Shown here piece by piece: positions 1-12,039 of a stretch of 64,000 nt of DNA. Within the stretch, counting starts at the first letter, position 1; the number at the start of each line of letters is the position of its first letter. The DNA is from Adineta steineri (taxonomy: Eukaryota; Rotifera; Eurotatoria; Adinetida; Adinetidae). The notes below the pieces were generated by a model. It saw only the letters and a list, made by a program, of their open reading frames with translations. It was not told the origin of the DNA and did no database searches. Made by a program: the position numbers and the translations under genes. The stretch lies in the NCBI GenBank assembly GCA_905250115.1, contig CAJNOI010000025.1, positions 236,755-300,754 of the forward strand, read 5' to 3'.

Positions 1-56
1 ATTCATTTTCAGCTATTGTATCTAATTTAATTCTGTGTGCATTCATACTTGTATAG

Positions 57-352
57 GCTTCAATTGTACCCTGGGTATTTATTTAATTTCGGATATTACT
101 GAACAAACATTTATAATTGATGTACAAAGTTTATCAACAGATGATTTTGTTTCAGCTAGTGTGTTGATATCCATGGGAACAGTTTTAGAAAAAGTTAATG
201 TTATACAATTGATATTAATGGCATTTATTGAAGTTTCTATACAAGTTGTTAATGAATGGATTGATTCAAATGAGGGCGTAGATCTATTCTTTATTTATAT
301 TCAGATCCATCCACCCACTCCCTGGTTGGTGTGCATATTATTTTTCAGATGA
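57..352 (+). pseudogene. Rh-family ammonium transporter fragment
   Basis: A stretch around 129-275 reads SLSTDDF, then VSASVLISMGTVLEK, then VIQLILMAFIEVSIQVVNEW. From memory this follows the Rh glycoprotein (RhAG/RhCG type ammonia channel) segment with NADF, VLISFGAVLGK and a membrane helix ending in NEF. A splice acceptor AG lies at 55-56. Upstream of about position 110 the Rh-like reading seems to move to another frame. Downstream, the next expected block (the GGSMTIHTFGAYFGL region) is absent from the following 1.3 kb. I therefore read it as a decayed or truncated copy; the left part may lie outside the window. The family match is fairly sure, its broken state less so. Confidence 0.55.
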
Positions 353-1693
353 AACTTAAACGCAGAAAGAAGAATACACTATTCTTCGAAACAACTTTCT
401 GTTTGCCTATTACTCTCACGTAAGTAACAGAAGATAATTAATACTATCTCTAACATCAAAGGTGTTGTTATGTTCTTATCTTAATACAATAAATTTTACA
501 TATGACCATAATAGTGCAAGGCTGTGCTTCACACTTCAGTTTTCTTAGATTCTCATCCTTCTTATCTCAATATTATTTTTTTCATTTCATCTACATCATA
601 ATCTAAGGTCCACGTTTTTTACAAGGGGAAATCAACAGACTCTGGATTTGTTGCGTATGTTTTGAAGGCTCTTGGAATGATGGAGCTCGGTCGAAAATGT
701 ACGAATATGATTCGTAGTATCGAAAGACGATCCAGAACTTGCTTGGAAGTGTGTATGTGTTAAAGACAGTAGGCAGACCTACAACCACACTCATAGCTAC
801 CCATATCCACAACCACGCACACCCAAACTCACCCTCGAGAAATGTAGAATCCACTTGTTCTTGTTTCAGTCTCGGTGAATAATTGTAATGCCAAAACTAA
901 ACATTGAATGCAACCATTCAAGTCTAATGAGGATTTCGATCGTGGTCAGACTGCTTCAGTATTAGATAAAGCTTATGCCTATACGTCTTACCTTCTTCTT
1001 TCGGAATTATATCCTCACTTTATGGTTGATTAGTTGAAGTCTCTAAAACATATTCTTGCAATTGTTTCAGTTATGTCTGAAAGTGAGCACCTCAACATAT
1101 TTCCAGTTTTGTGCAATATGAAGTTATATGTTCATAGCGGTATACATAAATCTATTTCTAAAGCAAAATAAACTTACGAATAATTTTATTTGCGCGTGGA
1201 GGTATATAATTCTTTTGTTAAAAATGAAAGCATGAAACAAATATTTGTAGAATCATGATTTTCAAGGATAATTCATTAAAATAAAATTTCGGTGCTTCAC
1301 CAAACAGTTCTTCTCATTATCAAGAAACGAAATAAACATTAAATGACAAAAAAAAACTACTTAACACGGACATGTTATGTTGTTGTTAGGTTAATTCAGA
1401 AAATGTTATACTTAATATTATTGCCCATGCGTTATTGTAAATCCCGTCTTTATATTCGTTCAAATGCCAATATAAAATAAAAGATACTTATTATTTATGT
1501 ACATAATACAAAAGTCCAAAGACATTTTTTTTACGGTTATTTTGTTTAACAGAAGTGAAGGTGACAGCGAGGTTTGATTAGATAAAGAAACAGATATGAA
1601 AAATGTTGTTTATTCCCAGCTGAATTGAAACATTTCTATTTTAATTATTGATATAGATACCTCACTGTTTCTATTACATCTTGGAAGATTATC
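353..1693. other. Intergenic, no gene seen
   Basis: AT-rich DNA with no supported gene. At 741-836 is a stretch rich in CCACAC/CACACCC that belongs to the recurrent palindromic motif described in the findings. Confidence 0.6.
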
Positions 1694-3318
1694 ATGGGTT
1701 TTACACTGTATCAGATGTTTCTTGTTGGTCTTATGTTAATAACTGGCAGTATAAGTACTTTATTTATAAAATGGGCCGATATGTAAATCATTGATCTATT
1801 TTATTGTTAAATTCAAATCAATTCATATCGTTTCTAGACAACAAGCACATTTTTGTAATGAAACTGGCGAAATGGGATTCTTTGAGCATCCATTCTTTCA
1901 AGTAAATAATTTTTATATTATTTAATAGATAATAACAAAAAAGATTTTTATGTAGGCTGTTACAATGTTTTTGGGCGAAATTTTATGTTTATTAGCATTT
2001 AAATTTGTTTGGTATTCCACTGCTCGATATCGTATTGATCAAATGACATATAAAGGTGATGCATCATCTGCACTTGTTCGTTTATGGCCGATAAATATCA
2101 AAAAAGGCATACGTTTAGTTCAAGGTGAACAAGTATTTAATCCATTAATATTTTGGGTAGCATCTGTATGCGATATACTTTCTACATGTTTATCTTACTT
2201 TGCATTAAATCTTATAACTGCTGGTTTATATCGAATGTTAAGAGGTTCGGTTATGGTTTTTACGGCTATATTAAGGTAGAAGTGTATACGAGACACATTA
2301 TATAATCGAAATGTTTGATTTTTTTAGTATATTATTTCTTAAAAAAAATTAACAATCTTCAATTGGCTTAGTATTGGAATTGTTGCTGGTAGTCTTGCTG
2401 TTATTGGTCTACTCGATCTTTGTTTTGATAAAACACCACACAATAAGCTTATAAATGGTGAAAAACTTCTTGGTATTGGTCTTATACTTTTGGCAATGAT
2501 GTTCACTAGTTTACAAGTAAAAAAATAGAATAACGTATACACATGGTATATTATTATGTTTAGGTAGTATATGAAGAACGTTATATTAATAAATATAATA
2601 TTCCACCATTGCAAGCAGTTGGTTGGGAAGGAATATTTGGCTTTTTCACACTTGGTTTTCTTCTTATTCCAGTAAGTGAAATGGAAAGTGATTCTATAAT
2701 ATTATTTATTTATTTCAAATTAGTGTTATTTTATTCGCATGCCAGGATCATTCACTGGACCAGATCGACGTCTTGAAGACGTACCATCAGCATTTTGTCA
2801 AATGTGGAATAATTATATAATTATTATTGCAACAATTGGTATGAATATATTTTGATCTTCCTATTTTATCTTGTTGTTCTTTTTTTAGGAAATGGTTTTT
2901 TGATCGCAGTTTTTAGTTTTGCTGGTATATCTATAACAAAAGAATTATCATCAACAACACGTATGGTATTTAATAATGGTAGAATATTAATTATATGGCT
3001 TGCCTCATTAATATTAAAATGGCAGAAATTTTATTTATTATCAATTGGAGGTTATGTTTTTTTAATTATTGGTGAGTTAAAATTATTGTTAATTTTCTTA
3101 TTGCATTATAAATATTCATTAATATGGATATAAGTATTTATAATGTTGAATGGAAACGTTCAGATCGTCGATTCGTAAGTGGTGAATCTAATGATCGCAA
3201 TGGATTGTTACCGGGTTATCACGGTATCAATGCATATACAGCCCTACCAGGATCATCAAGTGTTCCATCAGGCGCAGTAGTTTATATTGCATTAGATAAA
3301 GATACATCTAATGCTTAA
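1694..3318 (+). CDS. SLC35F6: SLC35F6-like membrane transporter
   Basis: Member of the drug/metabolite transporter superfamily, a multi-helix endomembrane/lysosomal protein of about 370-410 residues. Exons: 1694-1782, 1838-1901, 1956-2275, 2328-2516, 2564-2671, 2724-2838, 2889-3071 and a last exon ending at the TAA at 3316-3318. Diagnostic pieces in order are LITGSISTLFIKWAD, MFLGEILCLLAFK, QVFNPLIFWVASVCDI, YRMLRGSVMVFTAI, VGWEGIFGF, LEDVPSAFCQM and FAGISITKELSSTTRMV; these follow human SLC35F6 closely. Two oddities. In exon 4 the A run at 2341-2348 has 8 A, and the family frame needs 9. The last acceptor is unclear: 3134 keeps a family-like SIYN but breaks phase, while 3163 keeps phase and drops it. 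A candidate AATAAA is at 3479-3484. The family is certain; whether this copy is intact depends on the homopolymer. Confidence 0.85.
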
Positions 3319-4296
3319 ACTGTTTAAATCCTTTTTTTCAAATTTATAGAACAGTTGTATAACTTTTAAACATTTATTTATTTTAAAAAGAAAAACAATT
3401 ACTCTATGCACATTTGAAAAAGTTAAATTAATTTTCTATCTTATTTGATATCATTGAAAACAAGCTGAAAGAGTAGAAAATAAAATGAAAAAAAAACAAC
3501 TAGGATATGGGTGTTGATTACAAATAAACATATAACACCTATAGGTTTTATATTTATTTGAGGATGTGGTTATGGGTGTATACTGAATTAAATACCTACA
3601 CGAACACTTACAGCTACATCTACACCCTTGAAAACGGTGCTTGAATTTGGTTTATTTGTCTTGTTCTTACTATCGATCACTGCCGGTACATAGTGTAAAA
3701 ATACACAGACGACACCCTTTAATAATAGTCGTCTTTTTTATCGGTTCGATGTATGGTAACTTTTATATTAGAATTTTAGAAGAAAAATCAGATATTTTTA
3801 CTAGAATAAGCCAATCAATCATGTTCATTACGAATATCAAAATCTCATCTTGCGAGCGCCTTCTGTCTTGAAATCGTGCTATTGTGATGTACGACATTCA
3901 TACATCAATTTGATGATATACAATCATAAAAAGGATGCCATCAACCGATTATTATTACAAATCTAGAATCTGTATAAATTAGATATGAAGTGCGATCTTA
4001 CTTTCTTTTTTATTTATTATATGAGACCAAAATATAGAAGGTTAACTCATACGTTATTGTATTCAAGACGAACATATCATATGAATCATAAATGTCAAGT
4101 TTTCATATCAGTACTTTTTCTAATCAACCTTTAGTTGTCTTTTACGGTTTCACGGAGCCTCGCCATTTCAGTTGCTATTTTTTATAGTTCGACTAGAAAA
4201 GTCGATGGTCATGAATAATCTAAATTCTGTCTATAAATAAGGTATACATTTTACTTTTTAATATCATTATCGTCAAGAAAAAACCTTCTACACAAA
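3319..4296. other. Intergenic with a palindromic motif
   Basis: No gene seen. 3560-3630 is an imperfect inverted repeat (GGATGTGG...GGGTGTA against TACATCTACACCC). The right end is the promoter region of the ice-binding protein gene. Confidence 0.6.
4231..4240 (+). promoter_or_regulatory. Candidate TATA box of the ice-binding gene
   Basis: CTATAAATAA lies 57 bases before the ATG at 4297, a plausible distance for a TATA element with a short leader. It is the only good TATA-like string in the 100 bases before the gene. Confidence 0.4.
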
Positions 4297-4986
4297 ATGG
4301 CATTGAGTGTTACTTTTCATGTTCTTCTCTGTTTGGCTGTAGCTACAACGAATGCCAAAAATTGTCCAAATTTAGGTACTGCTTCTCAGTTTACTGTGAT
4401 CGCTGCCAGTTCGGTAAGTAGTACTGGATCCACCGTCATCAATGGCAACGTAGCTATGAGTCCAAGCATCGCTTTGACCGGCTTTTATCCATTTGGTTCG
4501 ATCAGTGGTTTCACCACATTGAGTACTGATATTGCTTTACAAGCGCAAAAAGACGTCACCTCAGCATACAATTACTTGAAACATGCAAAACCCACTGCTC
4601 AAATGACTGGTGTTGATCTGACGGGAAAAACACTCGCACCGGGAGTGTACAAGTTCAACTCGGCCGCTGGAATCGATACGCCCGCAGGTGTTTTAACATT
4701 GAGCGGAACTGGTACTTACATATTTCAAGTTGGTAGTGCGCTCAAGACGTCGACTGGTAGTAAAATTCAATTAATAAACGGTGCCAAGGCCGGTTGCGTC
4801 TTCTGGCAAGTAGGCAGTAGCGCCACACTTGGGCTAAGCAGTCATTTTGTTGGAAATATTCTTGCTTACGCATCCGTCAAGTTCTCAAATGGCATCATAT
4901 ATGATGGTTCCATCTACGCACAAACAGCAGCCGTCTCATTCATCGCTGATATCGTTACTCCTCAAGAGAGCTGTAATGCGTGCTAA
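4297..4986 (+). CDS. Secreted DUF3494 ice-binding protein
   Basis: 229 residues in one exon. Residues 1-20 form a signal peptide (hydrophobic VTFHVLLCLAVA, cleavage near TNA-KN), so it should be secreted. The rest is a single DUF3494 domain, the beta-solenoid ice-binding (antifreeze) fold of bacteria, fungi and microalgae: QFTVIAASSVSSTGSTVING, DLTGKTLAPGVYKF, LTLSGTGTYIFQVGSAL, GAKAGCVFWQVGSSATLG, then HFVGNILAYASV. Family members bind ice and stop crystal growth or recrystallisation. The length is typical for a single-domain secreted form. Two 60-base lines I counted (4441 and 4621) are about 48% and 55% GC, against roughly 25-35% around it. AATAAA lies at 5083-5088. The family call is firm. 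Activity is inferred, since the flat ice-binding face cannot be judged by eye. Confidence 0.93.
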   Translation: MALSVTFHVLLCLAVATTNAKNCPNLGTASQFTVIAASSVSSTGSTVINGNVAMSPSIALTGFYPFGSISGFTTLSTDIALQAQKDVTSAYNYLKHAKPTAQMTGVDLTGKTLAPGVYKFNSAAGIDTPAGVLTLSGTGTYIFQVGSALKTSTGSKIQLINGAKAGCVFWQVGSSATLGLSSHFVGNILAYASVKFSNGIIYDGSIYAQTAAVSFIADIVTPQESCNAC

Positions 4987-7437
4987 ATTACATCTTATCC
5001 AAACAAAGAACAAGCTAGTTGTAATTTGCATCAAAACATTTCGATATTTATTTTGACAATATTTAGTCTAATTTGTTTTGAAAATAAAGAAATTACAGTG
5101 TAGTTAAATACATACAATAAATGACTCCATCCCTTATCCATTCTTCTTGAATTTGAAGCATATAGCGATCTTCTGCCATGAAGAGTGAGTGAGGGTGTAA
5201 GCGCCAATTTAGCCTTACTCACATCCACCTACTCATTTTCAAGATCTTATTGGAAATGAATTTCACAATAATTAGTTCTGGTAATCTCTCTGTATACGGC
5301 ATACATGCATGCTATTCATATATTTCGATCATTTATCGATATAACATAAATCGCTTTTTTATCATAAGAATATACAAAAACACACGATCTAGTTAAATAT
5401 TACTTGCTTCTTATTAAACCACTGACGGTGTAAGTATTATATTTAACTCTAATTTACACCCTTACTCGCGCCCAGTCGAAATGATAATTTTGTTATTGTA
5501 GATGTATCATATTCATTAGGAATATCTATTGAATAGAGCCAAATAAATATATAGAAGATAGAATTTAAAAAAGTTACTTTCAATAATAAGTGTTTCCAAA
5601 TTACTCATTGATTTTTGTTGTTCTGATAAGTATTGAAATTGTAAACCAACATTAGAATCACGTGATTGAATGTCAACTTCACATCCACATGAATATGTTT
5701 CCATTTTTGATGATATCAATTGATTACATAATTCTACGAAGATATATAGATAATATATATCTAGTTTAGATCGATAAATGATTAACAAAAACGAAAATCA
5801 TATTAGCTAGTAAATTTATCATATTTAAAATTAAACGGTTGCAGCTCTTCCCTATGTTCTGCATAATGACCAGATTTCTCTACTTCACTCATTTCGTGTA
5901 ACGTCATAATCGTTCTAATGTTTTATATAATTTTGTTTTTTCATTAAATATTATATTGAATATAAATTCAGCATGTACGTTCTACAGCTGTAAACAAAAT
6001 CTGAAGAATACTATCATGACAATGTGTGTGATTGTTCGATTTTTCTTCGTTACTATTAGTTTGTCTATATATAACACATGAATTCAGTAATTAATCGTTT
6101 TCTTTCCTCTATTCTATTCTTCTCGAATGAACATGAATCAATAATAACTCAACAAAAAAAATTCAGAAGATGTAAATAAAAGGTTTTTTCACTTTCACCC
6201 AATAAACTCGAACGTACTTGGTTGTTTATGATGTAGAGTGGTAGAATAAACGATATTGATATAACATATTCACTCATCAGCTATTCAAGTTAAACTCAAA
6301 ATAAATTGAATAAAAAATGCAATGAGAATCAATTAAACCTAGTGTAATGTGTATAGAGTTTCGTGTATAACATTCACTCTTCTCAAATGCCTTGCTAATT
6401 CACTAATGTCTTTTAAGTTTTTAAAAGCATTACAACTAAATGTATTTTAAATCTATTAGTTCTATTCAAATACAAATTCATTCTGTTGCTAAGTGGCTGA
6501 AAGTTTTATTTGACACTTTAACGAGCGATGACACGTATACGTCTTATATTTTTATGTATTACTATACCAATAATATAAAATAGACCCAATGATTCTGCTA
6601 GGAATAAAAACCCCACTGCATGTATAAAATTTTATTTTTGATGTTCAACGTTTAGATTTCAGCTTTTATGTTTATCTTCTACAAAGTGTTCATTTTAATT
6701 CAGCGAATAGATTCATCGCATATGAACTAATCCGATAGTTATGATGATTGCTTCACAGAGAAGCCAAATTGTAAAATCGAATTTGAAACGATGGAAGCTA
6801 ATTTTTTAGTTAATAAATGTTCTATCAAGCACAGAGGTAGTAAAACTCATCTAGCTTGTAATCTATTTTTCATAATAATGAAATTAAGAATATTTCCATT
6901 AACTGTGCTTTCTGTTTGTTTTACATGTTCAAGTATTTGATGTATTTACTTACACTTTTAGAGTCCTTTTCTCATCATCGTTTATTTTTTACCGTAAACT
7001 CTCGATCGCAGTTTATATGGTACGAATATAGTTTTTTTGCTATTTTCATATTGAGATTTAAATATTTACCTCGTGACAACAGATAGGAAAGCAATTTCGA
7101 TCGAAATAGGCATTTCTTTATTATTATATTACTGAACTATACAATCTTTGATATATTAAAATTGTTTTCATAACAGTTACTAAAATATTGAGCTTTCAAT
7201 ATCTTTTTCTGCTCTTTTGAGGGTCACACATTATACTTCTTATAAGTGCATGTGAATATAATGAGAGTAAGAAAATAATTTGCTTTTACTATCTTAAAAT
7301 ATAGAATATTAAGAAATACATACTTATGTTATTCTTTTTTGTACTTATTATATAAAACACTTGTTGCATTGAAAATATTGCATTGTATTATATTTTAATT
7401 TCCTATTCGATTATCACAAAATAAATCATATACATCA
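4987..7437. other. Long intergenic, two palindromic motifs
   Basis: 2.4 kb without a convincing gene. Imperfect inverted repeats of the GGTGTAAG...CTTACACC type lie at 5183-5235 and 5421-5477. The rest is AT-rich and featureless to my eye. Confidence 0.6.
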
Positions 7438-9727
7438 ATGCTTTTTCTGCTATTCTTATTTTCCATCGCATCAATTGATGGTCAGATGGTTTTTATTAAT
7501 TCCAATATCCATCTTACCAATGGAGGCTGTCAATTTCAACCAGCTAATCCTGTTGAGCTACTAGTGACACTCGTTACACCATCGTTTCTTAGATGCGGTG
7601 CACGTGAGTTTAACTTATTTCAATTCTATTGAACTTCGGAAATATTGTAAATATTATTTGTTGTAGAATGTAATCTCAATATACACTGTCGAACATTTGA
7701 TTATAATTCGTCATCAGGTGTTTGTCGTCTGTTTGAAGGTGCGAGTAATACAGGTAATATGACACTTGCAATGTCAACTTCACATGTCGGAGCTCTTCGA
7801 CTCTCGCCAAGTCTTTTCAATGCTTTTGGGCAAGCGTGCTTACAATGCATAGAAAGTCGATTTCTGACATGCTCAAATAACACATGTCAATGTCCACGGA
7901 ATAGTTTTTGGAATGGTGTTTTATGTGAAAATCAGCGTTACTCAGGTGCAACATGCAACAATAGTCAAATGTGCCGTTACGATACATTAGGACTCATTTG
8001 TTCAGCATCAAAAATCTGCACAAGTAAGTGACATAGAATTGAATCTCAAAGGAATTTATAGTAGGATGAAATAATGCTGACTGTTTGTTGTCAATACACG
8101 AGTTATTCTTCGATTTCCTAGACTCGTACAATAACATTTTCTATAGTCCATCGCCCAACGTATAGTCAAAAAATATTAAACTATTCAGATATCGATAATG
8201 GTGCCAGATGTTCCACTATCAGATTAAAACTAAAACAGTTGGTCTCATATTAAAATTATAAATAAAATAAGTGAGTTTAATAAAAGTTTAAGTAGACTAA
8301 CCAGAAAGCGTTATCAGATATTATTTACAAATGATGATATCACTGAAGATATGTTGAATGCTTTAACATAATTCAGTCATTAATAGAAAGATAAGAAATA
8401 GTGCGATTTTACAGATTAAGATTATTTTTGTTAAACATTGTTTATGTGATTTTATGCTGTAGCACCACAAAATATGTCATATACAAATATTTTCTGGCCA
8501 TTTGATAACAATACCCGTGATTTTTATAATGTTTATAACGGTGTAGTGATTAATAATGGATCCTATTTATTACCGGGCATCACAGGCTATGGTTCATCCC
8601 TTTATCTTCGATCGAATGCAAACCAATATGTAAATATTCCATCACCAGGACTAGATTTGATCAATTGTAGTTTTACTTTTGAAGTGTGGTTTTATGCTAA
8701 ATCATTGAATGCAATGGGTATAAACGGTTTAATTGGACAATGCACTGCCGCCGTAACTAATCAATGCCTTCAAATGGCACTACGTGGTGGTATACCATTT
8801 TTTGGATTTTTTACAAATGATTGCTTGGGAAAGACAGTTCTAAATATCTCTACATGGTATCATCTTGCGTTCATCTATTCGTATGAATTACAACAACAAT
8901 TAGTCTATTTGAATGGCATTATTGAGAGTCAAAACACATCAATTCATGGATATCAAGGTTCTAGTAGTACACCGTTAACAATTGGCTTAGTAATCCCTCC
9001 TCTTAACTGGTACTTTGATGGTCAAATCGATCACATAATGTTTACTAATCGTGCCAAAAGTTATAGTGAAGTTTTAGACGATGCTACTTTGGTTGTTCAT
9101 TATTCATTTGATTCAGATTTACTTGATTCGAGTTCAATGAGAATTAATGGAACTGGTACGAATATCTTATTTGTCAATCAAGCCATAGAATTGTCGCAGA
9201 ATCCATCCTATGTGCAAGCGTCCGGTCTGACTCTCTTAGGTGCGTCCAATCGAGCATATTCAATTGCACTCTGGATCTATCCTTATTCAACTAACGGTGG
9301 AGCTCTCGTGTATTTATGGCCAGGAGCAACTTCGTCAGTCAATTGGTGTTTACCTTTACTTGATCTCTCGACATTAGGCATAGTTATTGCTCAACAATAC
9401 GATGGCATCAATGTTATCACTATTAATGGTCCATCTCTACCAAACGGCACTTGGACACATTTAGTCCAAACATATTCATTTAATACAGGAATTAGTCTGT
9501 ACATCAATGGTACATTAGTGAATAGTTCAAATCCATTTTCATATTCACCGATGTTAACACCTGCTTCAATCATATTAGGTCAAAAAGGTCCAGGAATATC
9601 ACCACCTGATTGTGGTTTGCAACCAAAGTCGATTAATATGAGTCAATATTATGGATTGATTGATGAGTTTTATCTATACTCTCATCAACTGAATATGAGC
9701 GAAGTGAAACAATTAGCCATTCGTTAA
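7438..9727 (+). CDS. Secreted LamG-domain adhesion-like protein
   Basis: Three exons, 7438-7603, 7667-8023 and 8463-9727, join in phase to 595 residues. A signal peptide (MLFLLFLFSIASIDG) is followed by a cysteine-containing PAN/apple-like segment (to about residue 100). Next is a cysteine-rich EGF-like stretch (CSNNTCQCPRNSFWNGVLCE). Last come two laminin-G/concanavalin-type jellyroll domains, about residues 180-365 and 375-590. Typical signs in these are SFTFEVWFYAKS, TWYHLAFIYS, YLNG, GQIDHIMFTNR in the first and AYSIALWIYPY, TWTHLVQTYS, LYINGTLVNSS, GLIDEFYLYS in the second. Such proteins usually bind glycans or matrix outside the cell; no ligand can be named. Many NxS/T sites suit secretion. 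AATAAA is at 9783-9788. The 439-base intron 2 is long for this window. Confidence 0.82.
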
Positions 9728-10117
9728 CTAATAGAACTTAATCTTTATATTTTTGACTTTTATTTATTGCAACTTTAATCACAATAAATGTTGTATCATT
9801 TGTCAGTTGATCTTAAATGTCCTTTTCAGAGTTTTAAACATTAATAAATTACACTTTTCTTTATCAAGTTTATTTTAAGAGAACTATCGCTTCAGCAAGT
9901 TCTCATCAATAATCAATATATTTTTTCTTATTAATCTTGAGCGTGTAGTTATCTCATATTGATATCAACACACACTAACACCCGGCTTCCGAGAAAGTTC
10001 TATTTTTAACTAAGAAGAACAGGATTTCAGATGAATTTCCAGTATACACATCTGATGCAGTTTTTGTATTTATTTTATTACGAATGAAGTAATGATCAAT
10101 GTTTATTATAAAATTGT
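9728..10117. other. Intergenic between convergent genes
   Basis: The 3' ends of the LamG gene (plus) and a DEG/ENaC gene (minus) face each other here. Only the polyadenylation signal at 9783-9788 was recognised. Confidence 0.6.
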
Positions 10118-12039
10118 TTATTGTCTTCTTTGTATTGCCACTTGAATCAAATGACATTGGTATCGAACGAGTCGGTATAACATTTCAATGAATTCCATTA
10201 ATGAAAGAAAACTAATACCAATCCATAGACCTGTTTGACCACCAATATTTGAAAGAACATCTACTACACTAAGTTGTGCTGTTTGTGTATAGTTTTCGAT
10301 TAAATTTGTATCGCGTACGACTCTAAGGACCAAATAATTTTCTGGAATATATGTACGCCATGTTGTTGACCAATCGGATGGTAATGGAATTGAAGAATTT
10401 TCTACAAATGCTTTAATCCCATTCATTTCCCACTCGAATGCTACTGCTAATGATGATGTTTGAATAAAAAAATCGATCACTGTACATTGTTGTGAACAAT
10501 CAGTGCAATATATGTCTTGAATATCGTACGAATTCAAAAGTGTGTTAAATGATTGAGTATAACAGATATCAGTGGACTTGCAAAGAGGCGCAAAAATACT
10601 TTTGTTTGTACTTGGTAATACAAGTGACTGCGTATTCCATAGAGTAGGATCGATACAACCACATTGTTCATAACTACAACAAAAACATTTTCTAATCGAG
10701 AATAAATACATAAACTTATTCTCTCTCAAGTCCTTCGCTCCATCTCAAAAACTAATCTCGTATACTATAGAATCTATCTCTTAAACTGTCAAATTTTCAT
10801 ATTTTCGCTCAGGAGCACTAGTTAACTCATATTATAGTCTATGCCTCTGTAATAACTTAACCAGAATTCGATTATTCTCACATTACTGCTCGTGCAATGT
10901 TTCTGTTCAACTGGTATTTTAGGCTTTTAAGAGAATCGGAATATAAGCACATATTTTGAAAGGGAATACTATCAGCTATTATTTCGTAAGATTGTCTAGA
11001 AACGCATAGATAAAACTTCTCGTAAAATACTTACGCATACACCTGTCCACAAACTTGAAAACATATGAACTCAACATTGCCATAATCAGCGCCATCATAA
11101 TGTGTTAACATGGTTTGCATGCCGAAAGAAACTTTGTCAGTACATTCTGTGTAAGGTGAAGGTAATAAAAAAGTTTGTTTTTTCTTATAGGCCAACTTAT
11201 GTTTTCGTCCTGGTGTGAGTTCAATGCCTTCTGCATCGACTCGCGGAATTTCAGTATTATCATGTACGACACTTACCATACCAATACCTTTTATAAAGAT
11301 AAAAAATGAAAGTATATAAATTAAGCACCTACATACCAGTTGTAAAATACGGCACATATTGATGACTATGTATATAAAATTCTAATTCAAGTATTCCGTT
11401 ACCAGCATTATCATTTCCATAACGTAGATTATCGCCGTTGCTATTGATCATTTTAGCATTGAATGTATAACAACGACCGTAAGATGCTGTAGTAAATGAA
11501 ATAAAATCAGCTGTTGAACATGGCAAACCATTGTAAGTACATTTGTAGAGCATTGAAGAAAGAGAATAAAACATTGATTCCAATGATTCATTTTTGTTGA
11601 TTTTATCAATTAGAAAATCTGAAACATACGTTGCTTGAATTGATGACAATGTACTGGTATCATTCGAATTAGTCAAATTAAGTGAATTTGTATAATTTAA
11701 AAATGGTTCAATGAATTTATCAAAACGAAGTGGTGAACTATTACAAATAGTGACTGCTGGAAAATATTGTGGCCATTCGCTGACAACATCTAGATTAAAC
11801 TGTGTTGGATAACCGAAATAGGCTGAAATTGCTTTAACAATAAAATAGACCATAATAGCAGCAAAGCCAATGAAAGAAATCGACCAAAATACACGATTAT
11901 GTATACTTTCACTTCGAGCAATACCCGGAATTCCATGAGTCGATGTATTTAAACTGAATTCACGAACAATTGAATGGCGACGACGCCATTTTCCTTTATC
12001 GTTCACTGTTATTTTATCATTGGGAATGATCGTAGACAT
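10118..12039 (-). CDS. DEG/ENaC (amiloride-sensitive) ion channel 1
   Basis: Exons 12039-11337, 11287-11035 and 10673-10118 join in phase to 503 residues, a usual length for the family. These are trimeric sodium channels with two membrane spans, gated by peptides, acid or touch. Visible parts: TM1 (VFWSISFIGFAAIMVYFIV), the post-TM1 motif FPAVTICNS, a cysteine-rich ectodomain with many N-glycosylation sites, YxxCGC near residue 320, and TM2 with the selectivity filter G-I-S inside GGQTGLWIGISFLSLMEF. The start is the ATG of MSTIIPND at 12039; upstream in-frame sequence has no other ATG. The next gene on the same strand is a second family member, so they form a tandem pair. The ligand cannot be told from sequence. 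Confidence 0.88.

Noticed and set aside
603-854. Open frame of 83 codons on the minus strand
   Set aside because: Its sequence comes from the CCACAC-rich motif and shows no domain or gene structure.
5516-5788. Minus-strand open frame with SCGCEVDIQSRD
   Set aside because: Only about 40 central residues look protein-like; no family recognised and no partner exon found.
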